From: Candidatus Coatesiibacteriota bacterium
GTDB lineage: Bacteria; RBG-13-66-14; B26-G2
DNA: 9,991 nt
Assembly: GCA_003647715.1 (NCBI GenBank)
Contig: QMNJ01000047.1
Location: 1 to 9,991 of the forward strand
Direction of reading: 5' to 3'
Both the position numbers and the translations under genes were made by a program. Positions 1-6,979 of this stretch are shown in pieces. The notes below the pieces were generated by a model. The model was not told the origin of the DNA. It saw nothing but the letters and a program-made list of their open reading frames with translations, and made no database searches. Every line of letters begins with the position of its first letter. Position 1 is the first letter of the stretch.

Positions 1-425
1 ATACTAATTCCCCTAATAGTAATTATATTATATTTCATATACATTCTAATTTCTTCAATTTGCGATGAAAATATACTAACATTTAAAAGCCCGAGTTTAT
101 TTACAATGTCCTCAAGTATGAACGCCTTTCTTTCATTTGGCTCTACCATAGTAATACTATTATAATCTATCGCTATTGCAAGCGGTATCGCAGGTATCCC
201 CCCACCACTTCCAACATCTATAATATCACCGCCATCTATTAAATCCATCGCAAGCAATGACTCACCAATCAAACGCCACCTCTTATCCTCGTCCCCACCC
301 ACTATATTAAATCTCTCCTTCCACCTTGTAATAAGTTCATTATACATCTCAAGATGTTCAAATATGTCTAACCTGCCCTTAGATTTAAGCCATCTCCTAA
401 CCAGCTCTCGATTCTTTGACATCAT
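1..425 (-). CDS. rsmG: RsmG (GidB), 16S rRNA (guanine-527-N7) methyltransferase, C-terminus cut off by the window edge
   Basis: The product transfers a methyl group from S-adenosylmethionine to N7 of G527 in 16S rRNA, in the cytoplasm. I translated 141 codons open to the window edge. Motif I of a Rossmann-fold methyltransferase is clear at residues 70-84 (DVGSGGGIPAIPLAI), followed by the acidic ribose-binding position E95 (MVEPNERK) and the family's 'vtaRA'-like segment as TIRGI with R138. The family is usually a little over 200 residues, so roughly the last third is missing. Two ATGs stand in tandem at 425 and 422; a GGAGG lies 10 bases upstream of the first, inside mnmG. The gene overlaps the end of mnmG by 29 bases in another frame, the usual coupling of this pair. 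Identification rests on the motifs plus the mnmG neighbour. Confidence 0.93.
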   Translation of the reverse strand, partial: MMSKNRELVRRWLKSKGRLDIFEHLEMYNELITRWKERFNIVGGDEDKRWRLIGESLLAMDLIDGGDIIDVGSGGGIPAIPLAIAIDYNSITMVEPNERKAFILEDIVNKLGLLNVSIFSSQIEEIRMYMKYNIITIRGIS

Positions 426-2208
426 CCCTCTTCTTCCTCCGGTATATCATCAAAGATATTATGTCACTCGGTCTGATACCCGGAATTCTACTTGCCTGGT
501 CAAGATTTGCTGGTCTTACCCTCTTCAATCGCTGTCTTGATTCAGTTGATAGCCCATCAACCTCATCATAATCAATATCATCAATTCTAATCATCATCAA
601 ACGCCTTGCCTCGTCTATTTCTCTTCTCATCCGTTTTCTGTAGTTCTCATACCTTATATCTTCAACAGTTATTATAGACAATATTTGTCTATATGCATCA
701 TCTATTGGCAACATATTATACGGATTACTGTTTCTCCTAATATACTCAATCCCCGTCATATCCTCTTCTCCCACCCTCATTCTCCTGCTCTCAAGTTCCC
801 TCCTGTATTTCTCCAAATTCCTTCCCAATTGCTCAACCCATTCAAGCCGATTTCTGTTAATAAGACCCTGCTCAAATGCCCTTTCTGTCAATCTCAATCG
901 TGCTGAATACTGGCTAAGGTCAAGGCGATATTCAGCCCTTGATGTGAACAACCTGTATGGCTCATCAACACCTCTGGTTACCAGGTCATCAATCAAAACA
1001 CCAATATATGACTCATTTCTTGCAAGCACAAATGGCTTCCTTCCCAGAACATAGTTTCCAGCATTCACACCCGCTACCAGACCCTGAGCAGCCGCTTCCT
1101 CATAACCCGATGTTCCATTTATCTGACCCGCAAGAAATACTCCATCTACTGCCATTAACTCCAGAGTGGGTTTCAATTGAATGGGATTAACATAATCATA
1201 CTCTACCGCATACCCATACCAGGCGACTTCGGCGTCTTCAAAGCCCTCAATGGAATGTATCATCTCATCCTGAACATCCGCAGGTAAACTGCTAGATAAA
1301 CCATTGATGTAGCATAACTCATTCTCCCACCCCTCTGGCTCTACGAACAGAATGTGGCTCTCCTTATCGCTAAATCTAACAACCTTATCCTCTATTGACG
1401 GGCAATACCTCGGTCCTATACCCTTTATATGACCCTGATATAAAGGCGACCTGTCAAGGTTCTTAATGATTACCTCGTGAACCTGCCTGTTTGTCTTTGC
1501 GATATAACAGAGTAACTGTTCATCCCTCACGAACTCATAGTTGAAGTTTAGAATCCCCCTCTCTCCATCCTGCCTTATCAGTCGGTCAAGGTCAAGTGAC
1601 CTCCAGTAGAGCCGTGAAGGTGTGCCGGTCTTTAACCGACCCAGCTCAATGCCCACCCGCTCAAAGAAACGCTCCAGCCCCTTTGACGCACCATCACCAA
1701 TCCTTCCCCCCTCCCACACCTCTTCACCCCTATACAACAAACCGTTAAGGAATGTCCCAGTCGTTATCACAACAGCACTACAGTTCAACTCACCTTCATC
1801 ACTCGCTACCACCCCTCTAACCCTTCCACCCTCAGTTATGACATCCACCACCTCATCCTGAATAATCTCAATATTTCCAATAGACGAAATAAACTCCGTC
1901 ATATATCTTTCATATAATCCTCTGTCTATCTGCGCCCGAAGTCCCCATACCGCACTTCCTTTCTTTCTATTCAACATTCGGTATTGCATAGATGCCCTGT
2001 CGGTGATTAACGGCTGAACACCTCCACACGCCTCAATCTCATATATAAGATGCCCCTTGGCTATACCACCCATTGACGGATTGCACGAAACCCTCCCCAG
2101 AGAGGTTTTATCAAGTGTTATTATCAAAACATCTATCCCCATCTTTGAGAGGGCATAAGCCGATTCACACCCAGCGTGCCCTCCTCCAACTACGACCACC
2201 TTATCCAT
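397..2208 (-). CDS. mnmG: MnmG (GidA), FAD-dependent tRNA uridine-34 5-carboxymethylaminomethyl modification enzyme
   Basis: With MnmE it builds the cmnm5 group on wobble U34 of several tRNAs, using FAD, NADH and methylene-tetrahydrofolate. Numbering from ATG 2208: FAD-binding GGGHAG at 8-13, the SCNPSMGG signature with C42, RYCPSIEDK with C269 (the second conserved cysteine), AGQINGTSGYEEAAAQG at 360-376, EPYRLFTSRAEYRL near 416-429 and a C-terminal helical domain with RIPGIRPSDI. Length, 603 residues, is slightly below the usual 620-630. The ATG at 2208 overlaps the mnmE stop by one base (TGATG) and has AGG six bases upstream; a GTG at 2211 is possible but sits only three bases from that AGG. 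Odd: the DNAD motif that normally follows EYRL is replaced (residues 432-437, SQYSAR), and GPAV is GSAV. The family assignment is secure. Confidence 0.97.
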   Translation of the reverse strand: MDKVVVVGGGHAGCESAYALSKMGIDVLIITLDKTSLGRVSCNPSMGGIAKGHLIYEIEACGGVQPLITDRASMQYRMLNRKKGSAVWGLRAQIDRGLYERYMTEFISSIGNIEIIQDEVVDVITEGGRVRGVVASDEGELNCSAVVITTGTFLNGLLYRGEEVWEGGRIGDGASKGLERFFERVGIELGRLKTGTPSRLYWRSLDLDRLIRQDGERGILNFNYEFVRDEQLLCYIAKTNRQVHEVIIKNLDRSPLYQGHIKGIGPRYCPSIEDKVVRFSDKESHILFVEPEGWENELCYINGLSSSLPADVQDEMIHSIEGFEDAEVAWYGYAVEYDYVNPIQLKPTLELMAVDGVFLAGQINGTSGYEEAAAQGLVAGVNAGNYVLGRKPFVLARNESYIGVLIDDLVTRGVDEPYRLFTSRAEYRLDLSQYSARLRLTERAFEQGLINRNRLEWVEQLGRNLEKYRRELESRRMRVGEEDMTGIEYIRRNSNPYNMLPIDDAYRQILSIITVEDIRYENYRKRMRREIDEARRLMMIRIDDIDYDEVDGLSTESRQRLKRVRPANLDQASRIPGIRPSDIISLMIYRRKKRDDVKESRAG

Positions 2209-3581
2209 CACTTACCTACACAGAACTCCTCAAATATCTTATCTATCATCTCATCAGTATAACCCCTGCCCTCAAACAGTTCCAGACACCTAATAGCACA
2301 ACGCATCTCCTCCGCCACCATCTCAATCCCCTCACCCCTCTCAATTAGATTTACAACCCTCTTCAAATGTATAATCATCTCCCACACCAACTCTCTCTGC
2401 CTCTCAGATACCAGAAAGGTCCCTATCTTAGAAAGAGACGACATAATCGCTCTAACTCTCTCTCTCAGCTCATCTATACCCTGCATAGTTATTGATGATA
2501 TGACGATTGGCTTACAACCTGTTATTGACTCAACCTTTTTGAAAACCTTAACAACGCCTTCTTCGCATAAATCAGCCCTGCTCACCACATAGACAATCTC
2601 TTTATCTGATAAAGAACCTAAAATCTTATCCTCTATGCCACCCCATCCATATTGAACATCAACAAGAAATACCAAAATATCAGCATTGCTTATTACTCCC
2701 CTGGCAGACTCAGTCGCCATCATATCAATATCATCGGAGACCTCACCCAGCCCTGCGATATCTGTAAGATATATGAGATAATCATCGCCCAGATGAAGTG
2801 GTTCCCTGATGTAGTCCCTGGTAGTTCCTGGGTGTTCGCTTACAATACCTCTTTCATAACCCAACAGGCGGTTGAACAGAGTGGTCTTACCCGCATTCTT
2901 CCTCCCTACAATTACCACATTTGCCCCCCCTGACAGCACCTTGAATGCCCCGTATGATGCTTCTATCCTCTGGAGCTGTTTTATCAACTCATTTAATTCT
3001 GTATTAACTCTCTTCATAGTCCCCTCAACCGGTATATCCTCCTCATACTCAATAATTGCCTCTATCAACGCCTGAATAAGCAACATTCCCTTTGATATGT
3101 CACCGATAACGGTTTTGAGATTGCCCTTCATAACCGACATCGCAATGGAAGAGCCAACCTTAGTCATAGAGCGCGTCAGCGAGTTAATCGCTTCCGCAGT
3201 TATAATATCTACCTTGCCGTTTATGAATGCTCTCTTTGTGAACTCACCCGCCCTCGCTCTCCTCGCTCCTAAACTCTCTGCAATGCTCACTATTGTTGAT
3301 ACAATAGCGGGGCTTCCATGGCAGAATATCTCTACCATATCCTCCCCTGTATATGAATATGGGCTTTTATAGAATACAACTGTGGCTTTATCTATCACCT
3401 TCTCACCATCTACAAGATTAACCAGACACACTTTGCCTGACTCCGGGGGGTTATCTTCAGGCAGTCCACTCATAAAGCTCTTCGCAACAGTAAAGCAGTT
3501 ATCTCCGCTCAGACGAACAATAGATATTGCTCCTACTCCTCTTGGTGTTGCTTCCGCCACAATAATGTTGTTCTCACTCAT
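2208..3581 (-). CDS. mnmE: MnmE (TrmE), tRNA modification GTPase
   Basis: This potassium-dependent GTPase partners MnmG in forming cmnm5U34. The N-terminal tetrahydrofolate-binding domain opens with IVAEATPRGVGAISIVRLSG and contains TGEDMVEIFCHG; the helical domain follows, with the G domain inserted at about 220-380. G1 is GRKNAGKT (226-233) with the potassium-coordinating Asn kept, G2 is GTTRD (252-256), G3 is DIAG (274-277) followed by the retained catalytic-type Glu280. G4 reads SRAD (334-337) where the family has NKxD, and the usual 'SAK' region reads SSIT. The C-terminus ends FCVGK, matching the invariant C-(I/L/V)-GK tail. Length 457 is normal. There is no strong ribosome binding site (AATAAGTAAAT before ATG), and an intrinsic-terminator-like hairpin ends about 20 bases upstream, so expression may be low or separately driven. 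Overlaps mnmG by one base. Confidence 0.97.
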   Translation of the reverse strand: MSENNIIVAEATPRGVGAISIVRLSGDNCFTVAKSFMSGLPEDNPPESGKVCLVNLVDGEKVIDKATVVFYKSPYSYTGEDMVEIFCHGSPAIVSTIVSIAESLGARRARAGEFTKRAFINGKVDIITAEAINSLTRSMTKVGSSIAMSVMKGNLKTVIGDISKGMLLIQALIEAIIEYEEDIPVEGTMKRVNTELNELIKQLQRIEASYGAFKVLSGGANVVIVGRKNAGKTTLFNRLLGYERGIVSEHPGTTRDYIREPLHLGDDYLIYLTDIAGLGEVSDDIDMMATESARGVISNADILVFLVDVQYGWGGIEDKILGSLSDKEIVYVVSRADLCEEGVVKVFKKVESITGCKPIVISSITMQGIDELRERVRAIMSSLSKIGTFLVSERQRELVWEMIIHLKRVVNLIERGEGIEMVAEEMRCAIRCLELFEGRGYTDEMIDKIFEEFCVGK

Positions 3582-3599
3582 ATTTACTTATTCTAACAT

Positions 3600-3625
3600 A
3601 AAAAGGGGGGCACTCTTTGTGCCCC
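3600..3625 (-). terminator. Intrinsic (Rho-independent) terminator-like hairpin between jag and mnmE
   Basis: On the minus strand the RNA would form GGGGCAC, loop AAAGA, GTGCCCC: seven perfect base pairs, five of them G-C, followed by CC and then five Us. The arms are at 3625-3619 and 3613-3607 and the U run at 3604-3600. It lies 33 bases after the jag stop and its U run ends about 19 bases before the mnmE start. It would end the rpmH-rnpA-yidC-jag transcript, fully or partly. The two Cs between stem and U run may weaken it. Confidence 0.78.
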
Positions 3626-3657
3626 AGCCATATGTCGTTAATATGTATTTATCCTAT

Positions 3658-4314
3658 CTAATATTCTTCCATCTCTTCTTCACGCATCATTATCTTCATC
3701 TTCTTGTGAATTCCACTTCCAATGCTTCTGGTGTAAACATTGGGTTCATCCTTCAGTGCGAAGTGCACAATCTTCCTCTCTGCAGGTCCCATTGGTTCCA
3801 ATATCTGGGGTATCTTGGTCATCTTTACCTTCTTTGCTACATTCTGTGCCAACCGAGATAAACTTCTCTCCCTCCTCCTTCTGTAATTCGCCACATCAAC
3901 GATTATTGGTGTGTGGTCCTCACCGTTTCCGGAGAACAGACGGTTGAGAACAAAATGTAGGGCGTCTAATGTCTGGCCCCTCTTGCCTATCAGAAGACCC
4001 TGATACTTAGACCTTATGTGAAGGTAAATTCCCTCACTAACTCTCTCAGATTCAACCTGTGCAGGAAGACCCATATACTCTAGAACTTTTAGCAAGAGTT
4101 TGCGTGCACGATAATGGTCAGGGTCCTTAACAGACAATCTATACTTCTTCTTCGCCGAACCGACCAAGCTAAGTATTCCCCTAGAACCCTCACCTACAAC
4201 CTCACATTTAATCTCCTCTGGAAGTAATCCTAATTTTTCTTGACCAATATTTATTGCTTCTGCTTCGCTCTCAGCTTCTAATTCTATTGACTTAACATCT
4301 TCAAAATAGTCCAT
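3658..4314 (-). CDS. jag: Jag/KhpB family RNA-binding protein (Jag_N, KH and R3H domains)
   Basis: A cytoplasmic RNA-binding protein of the Jag (SpoIIIJ-associated, KhpB, also called EloR) family; in Gram-positives it acts with KhpA in RNA binding and cell elongation, and its role in diderms is poorly known. Domains in order: Jag_N at about 4-55, a type II KH domain at about 68-143 with the GxxG loop IGKRGQTLDALH (GKRG at 110-113), and an R3H domain at about 150-210 with its Arg and His in RKIVH (R180, H184), preceded by the typical LEPMGPAER. The last ten residues are mostly acidic. 218 residues is ordinary for the three-domain form. ATG 4314 lies two bases after the yidC stop, and its AAAGGAG ribosome binding site is embedded in the last codons of yidC, so the two are translationally coupled. 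A terminator hairpin follows. Confidence 0.94.
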   Translation of the reverse strand: MDYFEDVKSIELEAESEAEAINIGQEKLGLLPEEIKCEVVGEGSRGILSLVGSAKKKYRLSVKDPDHYRARKLLLKVLEYMGLPAQVESERVSEGIYLHIRSKYQGLLIGKRGQTLDALHFVLNRLFSGNGEDHTPIIVDVANYRRRRERSLSRLAQNVAKKVKMTKIPQILEPMGPAERKIVHFALKDEPNVYTRSIGSGIHKKMKIMMREEEMEEY

Positions 4315-4316
4315 TC

Positions 4317-5990
4317 TTATCTCCTTTCTTCTAATTCAATTGGCTTCCCAATATACTTTTGTTCTATTATACCTAAAATAGTTATTAAAAGCCAGTATAA
4401 AATAAATCCCGACGGAAAATTATAAAATATAAATCCAAAAATTACAGGTAAAAATGCCATCATCTTCTGCTGTTGGTCTGCGCCGGCAGTGGTTTTTGTC
4501 ATCTTCTGTTGCCACACCATGGTTATTATACTGATTAAAGGTAGAAGATTGAAATTTGATGTATTTAGAAATGGTATCTTGAATGGGAGTTGAAACAGTG
4601 CGTCAGGTCTTGATAGGTCCTTTATCCACAGGACAAATTCGGCACCCTTAAGCTCAATAGCGTTTCTGAGCATATTATACAGGGCAATGAATATCGGGAA
4701 CTGAAGCAACAGGGGAAGACAACCGCTCAAAGGGTTCACCTTGTATTTCTTGTAGAGAGCCATTATCTCCATATTCGCCCTCTGGGGGTCGCTCTTATAC
4801 TTATTCTGTATCTCCTTTACCATCGGTTGTATCTTCTGCATCGCCCTCTGTGAGCGAGTGCTGGTTATTGTCAATGGTAAAAGAACCACCTTAAGAATAA
4901 TTGTCAGGCAGATAATCGCAATGCCATAGTTTTTAAATAGTGCATGGAACCACTTCAACATAATGAGAAATAACCTGGTAATGGGTGCAATCCAGCTCCA
5001 ACCAAGATTCACCGTCTTCTCCAGACCTACGCCATATGCCTTTAATCTGTCGTATTCTTTCGGACCCAGATAGAGAGCAAATGTGTCCGTTGACCTTGTA
5101 GATAGTTTTACACTCAAGTAGTTGTTTTTCTCCCTTACCACACTGACTGTGCCTCTGTCCCCTTTTGGTATCAGGGATATGAGATAATACTTGTTACTGA
5201 GAGCACACCAAGCAATATTGCCCGAGTAATCCTTCTCCTCACTGCCCTTATTGAGCGAATCCTTCTTTTTCTCATCACCGATGTAAACCTCCGCCTGAAC
5301 ATCCCTCGTGTCCCAGCCATACTTCTCCGCCAGCTTACTATTATGAGTATATGAACCACAACTCACCTGATAGCCGTCCTCAAGTTCCTTGTCCAAACCT
5401 ACAGTTGATATACTGAAACCTATTCTGTAACTATCACCCTTGAACTGAAGATTCTTTACTATTCTACTATCACCCGCACCCGCAATAAATTCCACCTCTG
5501 CTTCCTCACCTGAATTGAGGTATATATCCTCACTTTTAGTCCAATAACCCAACCGATTTATCTTTTCAAGCTTATCGCTCTTGAAATTCAAAAGCAGGGG
5601 TGGTATATCACCTTCTACAGTAGTGAAAAGTGGCTGGTCATAACTTTGATGATACTTTTTTATTATTGCATCCACTATCTTGCCATCTTTCAACCTTAAC
5701 ATATACAACGGTGTCTCAACCCTAACCTCCCTCACCATACCCTCAGTATCAAAGCCCTCCTCAACTACCCACGGTTCCTCTTCCTCTTCCGCAACCTCCT
5801 CTGCTACTATTTCACCTTCACCAGAAACGATTTCTTCCCATTGTGTCGTCTCTTTTCCGGCACCAATCGCTACCTCTTCCTTTCTCTCAATCTGTGCTTC
5901 CCTATCGCCCCTGAGATAGTCGGTCACATAGGTGTAGCCGATAATAACCACCATGGATATAACGAATGCAAGTATTAATCTATACTGCAT
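4317..5990 (-). CDS. yidC: YidC, membrane protein insertase (diderm type with periplasmic P1 domain)
   Basis: Inserts and folds inner-membrane proteins, alone or with SecYEG. Membrane segment 1 is residues 4-22; an acidic linker rich in Glu (about 56-80) leads into a large periplasmic P1 domain to about 330; the conserved insertase core follows with segments near 352-373, 421-441, 475-493 and 511-545. Diagnostic core motifs are QPMVKEIQNKYKSDPQ, KVNPLSGCLPLLLQFPIFIALY, FVLWIKDLSRPD and FPSGFILYW. The groove arginine of E. coli YidC (R366) aligns with K367, keeping the positive charge. P1 has two cysteines, C211 and C262. Length 557 is typical of Gram-negative YidC. ATG 5990 has AGAGGG seven bases upstream. 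A 143-base leader separates it from the rnpA-yidD fusion, and jag follows two bases after its stop. Confidence 0.97.
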   Translation of the reverse strand: MQYRLILAFVISMVVIIGYTYVTDYLRGDREAQIERKEEVAIGAGKETTQWEEIVSGEGEIVAEEVAEEEEEPWVVEEGFDTEGMVREVRVETPLYMLRLKDGKIVDAIIKKYHQSYDQPLFTTVEGDIPPLLLNFKSDKLEKINRLGYWTKSEDIYLNSGEEAEVEFIAGAGDSRIVKNLQFKGDSYRIGFSISTVGLDKELEDGYQVSCGSYTHNSKLAEKYGWDTRDVQAEVYIGDEKKKDSLNKGSEEKDYSGNIAWCALSNKYYLISLIPKGDRGTVSVVREKNNYLSVKLSTRSTDTFALYLGPKEYDRLKAYGVGLEKTVNLGWSWIAPITRLFLIMLKWFHALFKNYGIAIICLTIILKVVLLPLTITSTRSQRAMQKIQPMVKEIQNKYKSDPQRANMEIMALYKKYKVNPLSGCLPLLLQFPIFIALYNMLRNAIELKGAEFVLWIKDLSRPDALFQLPFKIPFLNTSNFNLLPLISIITMVWQQKMTKTTAGADQQQKMMAFLPVIFGFIFYNFPSGFILYWLLITILGIIEQKYIGKPIELEERR

Positions 5991-6133
5991 AATACAACCC
6001 TCTGGACTTCTATGGGGCTTTTAGGTTTCATGACCGAATTCATACACCGTATAACCTATTACAAATAAATACTTAATTATACAACAATACTTTGGACTAC
6101 AATACCGAATACATTGTTTTTATAGTTATATCC
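5991..6133 (-). other. Leader/intergenic region upstream of yidC with a possible promoter
   Basis: This is the longest gap in the window and is AT-rich. A perfect TATAAT lies at 6081-6076 on the minus strand, but the matching -35 is poor (TATTGT at 17 bases or TTGTAG at 15). A short open frame, ATG at 6043 (internal ATG 6031) to a TAA at 5975, overlaps the yidC start in a different frame; its ribosome binding site is weak and I do not call it a gene. I see no convincing terminator or riboswitch here. Confidence 0.45.
6076..6104 (-). promoter_or_regulatory. Possible weak sigma-70-type promoter for yidC-jag
   Basis: TATAAT at 6081-6076 is a perfect -10 hexamer with TTG immediately before it. 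The -35 candidate TATTGT at 6104-6099 (17-base spacing) shares little with TTGACA. Location before yidC is sensible, but AT-rich spacers often contain such hexamers by chance. Confidence 0.33.
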
Positions 6134-6727
6134 CTACGCCGGGTCATAACCTCCGGCACTAAATGGATTGCATCGCAATACACGCCATACCGCCTTTAGA
6201 GAACCTCTTATTATACCATACTTTCTCAATGCCTCAATCGCATACTCTGAACAGGAGGGGCTGAAGCGACATGAAGGCGGGAACATCGGACTTAATAATA
6301 TTTGATATAATCTCACAGGAATAACAAATATCTCACTGGCGAAATTACCACCACTCTTTCTTCCCCCTGCTTCATTACTTTTAGCAATAATATCATTAAC
6401 TGCGCTCTTCAGTTCAGCTCTCAATGCCTTTATATCACTTCTCGTTAATTTACTCCTCTCGGAGCGCCCATAAAATCTTACTATCATCCATACACCCTTA
6501 TCACCCTGCCCCACAATCCTCATAAACTCATCCTGGAGGCACCTTCTTACCCTGTTCCTCACCACTGCCTTACCAAAACTTGAGGGAATTATTAACCCGA
6601 GCTTTATACCCTCTACACCAGTCCGATAATAGATAGTAAAACCCCTTAAATCAATCTTTTCCCCAGACCTGAGGACCGACTTAAAATCACTGCGCCTGTT
6701 AAATCGCATATGTACTGGTATTCCCAA
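6134..6727 (-). CDS. rnpA-yidD: RNase P protein component (RnpA) fused to YidD membrane-insertion efficiency factor
   Basis: One uninterrupted 197-codon frame carries two proteins that are normally encoded separately. Residues 7-115 are RnpA, the protein subunit that helps the RNase P ribozyme mature tRNA 5' ends: it starts RFNRRSDFKSVLRSG, has KLGLIIPSSFGKAVVRNRVRR with the RNR signature at 57-62, and ends in a helix. Residues 116-130 are a Gly/Ser/Lys-rich linker. Residues 131-197 are YidD, a small membrane-associated protein implicated in YidC-dependent insertion: VRLYQILLSP, SCRFSPSCSEYAIEAL with C153 and C159, RCNPFSAGGYDPA with C186. The TTG at 6727 is chosen because AAGGTGAG sits six bases upstream; the first ATG, at 6709, lacks such a site. 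The gap from rpmH is 15 bases. The only candidate internal start for YidD is a GTG with a weak site. Confidence 0.93.
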   Translation of the reverse strand: MGIPVHMRFNRRSDFKSVLRSGEKIDLRGFTIYYRTGVEGIKLGLIIPSSFGKAVVRNRVRRCLQDEFMRIVGQGDKGVWMIVRFYGRSERSKLTRSDIKALRAELKSAVNDIIAKSNEAGGRKSGGNFASEIFVIPVRLYQILLSPMFPPSCRFSPSCSEYAIEALRKYGIIRGSLKAVWRVLRCNPFSAGGYDPA

Positions 6728-6742
6728 ACCTATCTCACCTTA

Positions 6743-6880
6743 TCAACTTATGGTTATTCTTGTTCTCTTCTTTCTCATTCTGTTCTTCATTATCTTTCTT
6801 CCACCTTTGGTCTTCCTCCTTACACGAAATCCATGAGTTCTACGTCTCTTGGTCTTGCTCGGTTGATATGTCCTCTTCAT
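6743..6880 (-). CDS. rpmH: Ribosomal protein bL34
   Basis: A 45-residue, very basic protein of the large ribosomal subunit. It begins MKRTYQPSKTKRRRTHGF, nearly the universal bL34 start, followed by RVRRKTKGGRKIMKNRM. The usual RRRAKGRKRLTV tail is changed to RMRKKRTRITIS, keeping the charge but not the Gly. ATG 6880 has GTGAGGTG about eight bases upstream. It lies just after a good promoter and 15 bases before the rnpA-yidD fusion, the usual rpmH-rnpA arrangement, except that dnaA is not on the other side; a prenyltransferase gene in the same orientation is. Length is normal for the family (44-50). Confidence 0.96.
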   Translation of the reverse strand: MKRTYQPSKTKRRRTHGFRVRRKTKGGRKIMKNRMRKKRTRITIS

Positions 6881-6910
6881 CTCAATGCACCTCACCACAT
6901 ATAAACAATT

Positions 6911-6929
6911 GTTCTATTAAGTTTAGAAC
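6911..6929 (-). other. Small hairpin in the rpmH leader RNA
   Basis: The minus-strand RNA can form GTTCTA, loop AACTTAA, TAGAAC: a six-pair stem about 10 bases downstream of the expected transcript start and about 30 bases before the rpmH start codon. An overlapping 10-base perfect palindrome, AACAATTGTT (6904-6913), offers an alternative pairing. It is not followed by a U run, so it is not a terminator. The stem is short and A-T rich and may be chance. Confidence 0.3.
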
Positions 6930-6946
6930 TTCAGAAATCAATCATT

Positions 6947-6975
6947 ATGATAGCATAAGTTTTATTTAAGGTCAA
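6947..6975 (-). promoter_or_regulatory. Sigma-70-type promoter for the rpmH-rnpA-yidC-jag transcript
   Basis: TTGACC at 6975-6970 (5 of 6 to consensus), a 17-base spacer, and TATCAT at 6952-6947 (5 of 6). The expected start of transcription near 6940 gives a leader of about 60 bases. The -35 begins four bases after the ubiA stop codon. It is the best promoter in the window and stands where strong expression of ribosomal protein bL34 would need it. Confidence 0.75.
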
Positions 6976-6979
6976 AAAG

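Noticed and set aside
3590..3618. Promoter for mnmE using TAGAAT at 3595-3590
   Set aside because: The -35 position (AAAGAG/CAAAGA) does not resemble TTGACA and falls in the terminator loop and stem; kept only as a speculation in the findings.
3382..3861. 159-codon open frame on the plus strand
   Set aside because: It lies antisense across mnmE, the terminator and jag, with no recognisable domain; it is explained by the low-stop complement of real genes.
4622..4630. Perfect DnaA box TTATCCACA on the plus strand
   Set aside because: It is a single copy inside yidC, encoding part of the conserved LWIKDL segment; there is no cluster of boxes or AT-rich unwinding region nearby, so it is not evidence for an origin.
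5978..5983. TTGACT overlapping the ubiA stop as an alternative -35 for rpmH (actual position 6983-6978)
   Set aside because: Its distance to TATCAT is 25 bases, too long; TTGACC at 6975-6970 gives the standard 17.
6709..6727. ATG 6709 as the rnpA-yidD start
   Set aside because: It lacks a nearby ribosome binding site, while TTG 6727 has AAGGTGAG six bases upstream.
6710..6969. Two short plus-strand frames opposite rpmH
   Set aside because: They mirror the highly conserved bL34 gene and its promoter region; no family resemblance and no ribosome binding site worth noting.
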